From Mya arenaria (taxonomy: Eukaryota; Mollusca; Bivalvia; Myida; Myidae): a DNA stretch of 64,000 nucleotides. The notes beneath the pieces are model-generated. The model made no database searches. It saw nothing but the letters and a program-made list of their open reading frames with translations, and was not told the origin of the DNA. The position numbers and the translations under genes are program-made. Shown here piece by piece: positions 59,510-64,000 of the stretch. The DNA lies in NCBI RefSeq assembly GCF_026914265.1, contig NC_069134.1:12815758-12879757 (forward strand), in the 5' to 3' direction. Numbering within the stretch: position 1 is the first letter of the stretch; every line of letters begins with the position of its first letter.

Positions 59510-60010
59510 TAAACAGCAGAACATCGTTTGCTATGGTTGCCACGTTACGGTTACATTGACGTTTTGTGGCTCGTGACGTCAGAGGACGTTTTCAACGTAG
59601 TTGGGCTTCCGGACGCTAACAGGGCAGGATGTCAGTGGACCTCGTGTTTGTACCGGTAACGCAGGCTGGTGCTGATGACGGATACGCCTAGGTGGGCGTT
59701 GATATATCCTATCGTGGACGTCGAGAGGCGGGACGTGTATTGGGATTGGCATCTGAGTGACGTCAGTGTTGACGTCTAAGTGACGCCTGTATTTCCTGTG
59801 GTCGGCGTCTGTGTGACGTCGATGCGTCGATGTGGTGTCTGTGTGACGCCGTTGTCGACGTCTGTGTGACGTCGATGCGTATATGTGGTGTCTGTGTGAC
59901 GCCGTTGTCGACATCCGGGTGACGTCTGTATGACGTTTACGTTAGCGGGAGATTGAGATAGTGGAGTGGTAGACTGGTAACAGCGTAACAGTGTGGCAGT
60001 AGTGACATTC
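59510..60010. promoter_or_regulatory. CpG-rich patch dense in TGACG (CRE-like) motifs
   Basis: In a window that is mostly AT-rich and CpG-poor, these 500 bases hold about a dozen TGACG motifs, several of them TGACGTC or TGACGTCA, the core bound by CREB/ATF factors. Positions include about 59,555, 59,574, 59,758, 59,770, 59,813, 59,866, 59,921 and 59,932. Part is a tandem duplication with a period of about 53-57 bp (GTCTGTGTGACGTCGATGCG at 59,805 and 59,859). It might be a regulatory island or just a GC-rich minisatellite. The open frames on the minus strand are low-complexity Arg/His/Thr text. Confidence 0.4.
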
Positions 60011-61179
60011 AACCATATTACATAAGAAGATCTCTCTCTATTTATTGTAATTTATGTAAATAATATATTTGTTAAAACTTGTATTGTCATTTGTCAATTT
60101 CTTCATAACAATTAGGACTGCCCCTCTCTATGCCATTCCTGACCTTTGACACACTGAGAATAAAGTGAAGGATGTTGGGAAGTTCATGACGATTGAAGAA
60201 TGTAATACACGCAGCGTATCAGCTAAAACAGCACTTATTTCTTTTCGGACTTCGATGTTTGCATGTGTCTTTTGCGATTTTAAGCTATAAACTATTGGCA
60301 TTGCACTTTAATAAACTTTAACAGTAAAATCTTATAATTAATATGTACAAGTTATCATAAGCCACATGCTAATACCATTCAATAAATTGGCTTTTGTCAG
60401 CATAATATCATAGGTATTTTTTCTTGTTTTCCCCAAGACTGACGGACAGATGGCAAGCGTTGGCGAAACTTGTCAACACTTATTATCCTATCGGAATACA
60501 TCAGCTTGCCGGTATGAGCTGTATGTAAACGAACAACCAAATTCTACTTTCCTATTTGACCGTATTTATTAACGTACAGGTAGCATTACATGCGTTCCTG
60601 TATTTGACAAATTCTTTACCAATACTCATTTTGCATGGATATTTTAGTATGAAAAAATCTTTTCAAATAATTACAAATATAACTTTAATACATACATAAC
60701 GCTTTTATAATTCAGGAGGTATTTTACCGTGGGTTTAAATTTAATTTATGATATAATGGGAGCTACAGGGACAAGTCCTGTAGCAAGAGCTTAAACAATC
60801 ACAGTGTTTTGATGTACAAGGGAATTGCATTAAACGGGAAATACACCACGCACCGTCGCGCAATATTAATACGCTCCAAAATATGCATTCATGTTTATAT
60901 TAATTCACTAACCAAAATATATTGTACAATAGTTTAGCGTAATCTAATCACATTATGGTTTGCTTAAAACATTGATATCAATGGTTAAAATTACTCGTTT
61001 TTATCAGTTTTTCATAACAATCCAAAGGATTATTTCTCTATTTTGAAATGTTATGTTTATTTTTGCAATATGATTTAGAAACACATTATCACGAATGGTG
61101 TCGTTGCAATTTCCTCTGTTACAGTAGTTTATTCAAACACGGACGGCGCAGAAACTTTGCTAGAAAATGATTGAGAGGC

Positions 61180-61224
<45 letters not shown>

Positions 61225-62689
61225 TGTTAAATCGATTATAACACTTTTTTATTATATGCATGATAGTTTGACAGGAAAAAGAAAATAATACTCAGAAATG
61301 CCACACTTTTTACAACACGTTATTTGATAAGCATTGTGTTCGTCCTGTAACCGATATCATTGCAAAATTAAAATGTGAAAACATGTTCTTTTTTGAAAAT
61401 TGATTAAAAATGTTCCTTATAATTATGTAGTTAATCGTGTGTTTTAATGCAATTCAAGCAGGGATATTATAATTGTATCTTAGTGATTTAGTTCATATAA
61501 AGAACTGTTTATAAATACCGTCCTTTTTATAATCAAGAAACGATATTTTTGTTTAAAGAAAGTGTAAAATCTTGCAAACCACTTAAAACAAAACAAATAA
61601 TACAAAAATAAGCCAACTTTAATTTCAACTTAACATTTTGCACATAATTCAACTAACCTCCGTCTCTAATCCAAAATGTTCGGCATATAGAAGTACTCCG
61701 AATTTCCGGACGGCAATGGCTAGTTCCACCAGATAATTGTAATATAATTATCCGTTTGGTTCCCAAGGTTTGGAGGGCAGCTAAGGGTGACTGAACGTCT
61801 TACTTTCCTGGAAATTGCCGTGAATGTTCGGGGGAGCAATGAGATGTTCTACATCTCTCATATCTCGTCTTAGGATTATTCATTGATCACGATCGCAACT
61901 GTCAGTGGTTGCTGTCTTTTTACTTGTCATACTGCGGAGAGTTTTCATTCTAGAGCAAAGCAGATTGTTGGCTTCTCACACGTTGTCTGTTAAAAAACTT
62001 TCTTGACGAATTATGTTAGTGGAAAGGTTGACGGATGACTGATGGAATTGTGTGAAATGATTATTAAATGTTCATGTATTGACTTTTTGTACACATTAAC
62101 TGAGGAGAGGATTTGCATATAGCTACAGTGTTTGCTCTTTGTAGAAACACTGCTTAGCACACTGAAAATGGGATTATAAAAGAAAGGTTTTTAAACAGCT
62201 TGAACACAATGTTTTTTCTTCGTTGTTTAGATTTTTTGGCAACGAAGACAATTTGATGATGTATTTTGCATAAAATATTGTCAACTTACTCCAATATAAA
62301 CTGGTTCGTCATTCACAAGTAAGTTTTCAATCAGGTCAGATCAAGGTCAATATTAAGGTATACTTTGAAATTGGAATTACAAGTACGGCATATGTTCGGC
62401 GTAAGTACTAGTGTACCTCTAGGTAACCGTGGTGGTGGCCTTACTCAACCATGTTGCGTTTGAAACATTTTCAATTCACACCCACATGAATACACATTAA
62501 CCTGGTTTATATCCTTAAACAATGTAATAATTGGTGGTATATCCTTACCAATGTACTATTTGAAGCTATATCCCCTTAACAATAAAGTTATTTGTTGTAA
62601 GCACTGCAAAACTGTATCCCCCAACCAAATGCAATAATTCGTGAGGAAATCTTGACAAATGTATTCCCTTTGTTGTAATTAGTTGGCAA
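60011..62689. other. no gene seen
   Basis: AT-rich sequence with a (GA)n microsatellite. The last 180 bases (from about 62,510) contain diverged relatives of the following satellite unit (GTATATCCTTACCAATGTA, GCTATATCCCCTTAACAAT). Confidence 0.5.
61185..61222. repeat. (GA)n microsatellite
   Basis: About 19 GA dinucleotides without interruption. Confidence 0.97.
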
Positions 62690-64000
62690 CAACGGACAAC
62701 TATATCCCCATACAAATATTGTAAATGGTTGGAAACAACGAACAACTATATCCCCATACAAATATTGTAAATGGTTGGAAACAACGGATAACTATATCCC
62801 CATACAAATATTGTAAATGGTTAGAAGCAACGGACAACTATATCCCCATACAAATATTGTAAATGGTTGGAAACAACGGACAACTATATCCCCATACAAA
62901 TATTGTAAATGGTTAGAAACAACGGACAACCATATCCCCATACAAATATTGTAAATGGTTGGAAACAACGGACAGCTATATCCCCATACAAATATTGTAA
63001 ATGGTTAGAAACAACGGACAACTATATCCCCATACAAATATTGTAAATGGTTGGAAACAACGGACAGCTATATCCCCATACAAATATTGTAAATGGTTGG
63101 AAACAACAGACAGCTATATCCCCATACAAATATTGTAAATGGTTAGAAACAACGGACAACTATATCCCCATACAAATATTGTAAATGGTTGGAAACAACG
63201 GACAACTATATCCCCATACAAATATTGTAAATGGTTGGAAACAACGGACAACTATATCCCCATACAAATATTGTAAATGGTTAGAAACAACGGACAACTA
63301 TATCCCCATACAAATATTGTAAATGGTTAGAAACAACGGACAGCTATATCCCCATACAAATATTGTAAATGGTTAGAAACAACGGACAGCTATATCCCCA
63401 TACAAATATTGTAAATGGTTAGAAACAACGGACAGCTATATCCCCATACAAATATTGTAAATGGTTAGAAACAAAGGACAACTATATTCCCATACAAATA
63501 TTGTAAATGGTTAGAAACAACGGACAGCTCTATCCCCATACAAATATTGTAAATGGTTAGAATATTGTAAATGGTTAGAAACAACGGACAGCTATATCCC
63601 CATACAAATATTGTAAATGGTTGGAAACAACGGACAGCTATTTCCCCATACAAATATTGTAAATGGTTAGAAACAACGGACAACTATATCCCCATAAAAA
63701 ATATTGTAAATGGTTAGAAACAACGGACAACTATATCCCCATACAAATATTGTAAATGGTTGGAAACAACGGACAGCTATATCCCCATACAAATATTGTA
63801 AATGGTTGGAAACAACGGACAACTATATCCCCGTGCAAATATTGTAAATGGTTGGAAACAACGGACAACTATATCCCCATACAAATATTGTAAATGGTTG
63901 GAAACAACGGACAGCTATATCCCCATACAAATATTGTAAATGGTTAGAAACAACGGACAACTATATCCCCATACAAATATTGTAAATGGTTAGAAACAAC
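62690..64000. repeat. 46-bp satellite array running off the window
   Basis: About 28 head-to-tail copies of a unit containing CTATATCCCCATACAAAT and ATTGTAAATGGTTGGAAAC. Copies vary mainly at two sites (GGACAAC or GGACAGC; GGTTGG or GGTTAG). One partial duplicate (AATATTGTAAATGGTTAG) lies at 63,545-63,575. Diverged units to the left mark the old edge; the right edge is outside the window. Confidence 0.97.

Noticed and set aside
59579-60012. Arg/His/Thr-rich proteins on the minus strand
   Set aside because: Low-complexity translation of the repeated TGACG-rich island.
62690-64000. CRISPR-like array of regularly spaced repeats
   Set aside because: The whole 46-bp unit repeats; there are no variable spacers, and the sequence is eukaryotic. 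It is a satellite.

Overview
The window is nuclear DNA of an animal, AT-rich, gene-poor and full of repeats. A bivalve or other marine mollusc is most likely. This is an inference from two opine dehydrogenase genes (anaerobic-glycolysis enzymes typical of marine molluscs), profilin-like genes, a DIRS-type tyrosine-recombinase retroelement, and many short inverted-repeat elements and minisatellites. No bacterial features are present.

Layout. From 1 to about 34.6 kb lies a tandem segmental duplication. Unit A (about 100-15,540) carries tRNA-Trp(CCA) on +, a shared 3-kb block, tRNA-Trp on -, a profilin-like gene on -, and a further shared block. Unit B (about 15,550-31,560) repeats this from the 3-kb block onward (tRNA-Trp -, profilin -) but is interrupted by 5.7 kb of different DNA at 25,019-30,751. 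Unit C (about 31,970-34,300) is a truncated third unit that begins again with tRNA-Trp on +. Unit A alone contains a 3.8-kb foldback DNA transposon (8,486-12,302) with huge internally repetitive inverted arms and a 9-bp target duplication; unit B preserves the empty site.

From 35.1 to 54.5 kb lie two divergent opine dehydrogenase paralogues on the - strand, each with an unbroken coding region and a likely splice acceptor at or just upstream of the ATG. Between them are a SINE-like element with an internal tRNA module in two copies, further tRNA-Trp genes at 43.9 and 46.1 kb, palindromic elements, and a DIRS-like retroelement (46.4-51.0 kb).

From 54.5 to 64 kb no convincing gene is visible. 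This part holds a 428-bp inverted-repeat element, a 2.2-kb minisatellite of 32-bp units, a CpG-rich patch dense in TGACG motifs, and a 46-bp satellite that runs off the window end.

The only clear functional links are dosage-like: repeated tRNA-Trp genes, duplicated profilin, duplicated opine dehydrogenase. The best candidates for something new are the foldback element with its paralogous empty site, the tRNA-Trp/profilin tandem unit, and the interspersed repeat with a tRNA-like module buried inside TTAA-type ends.
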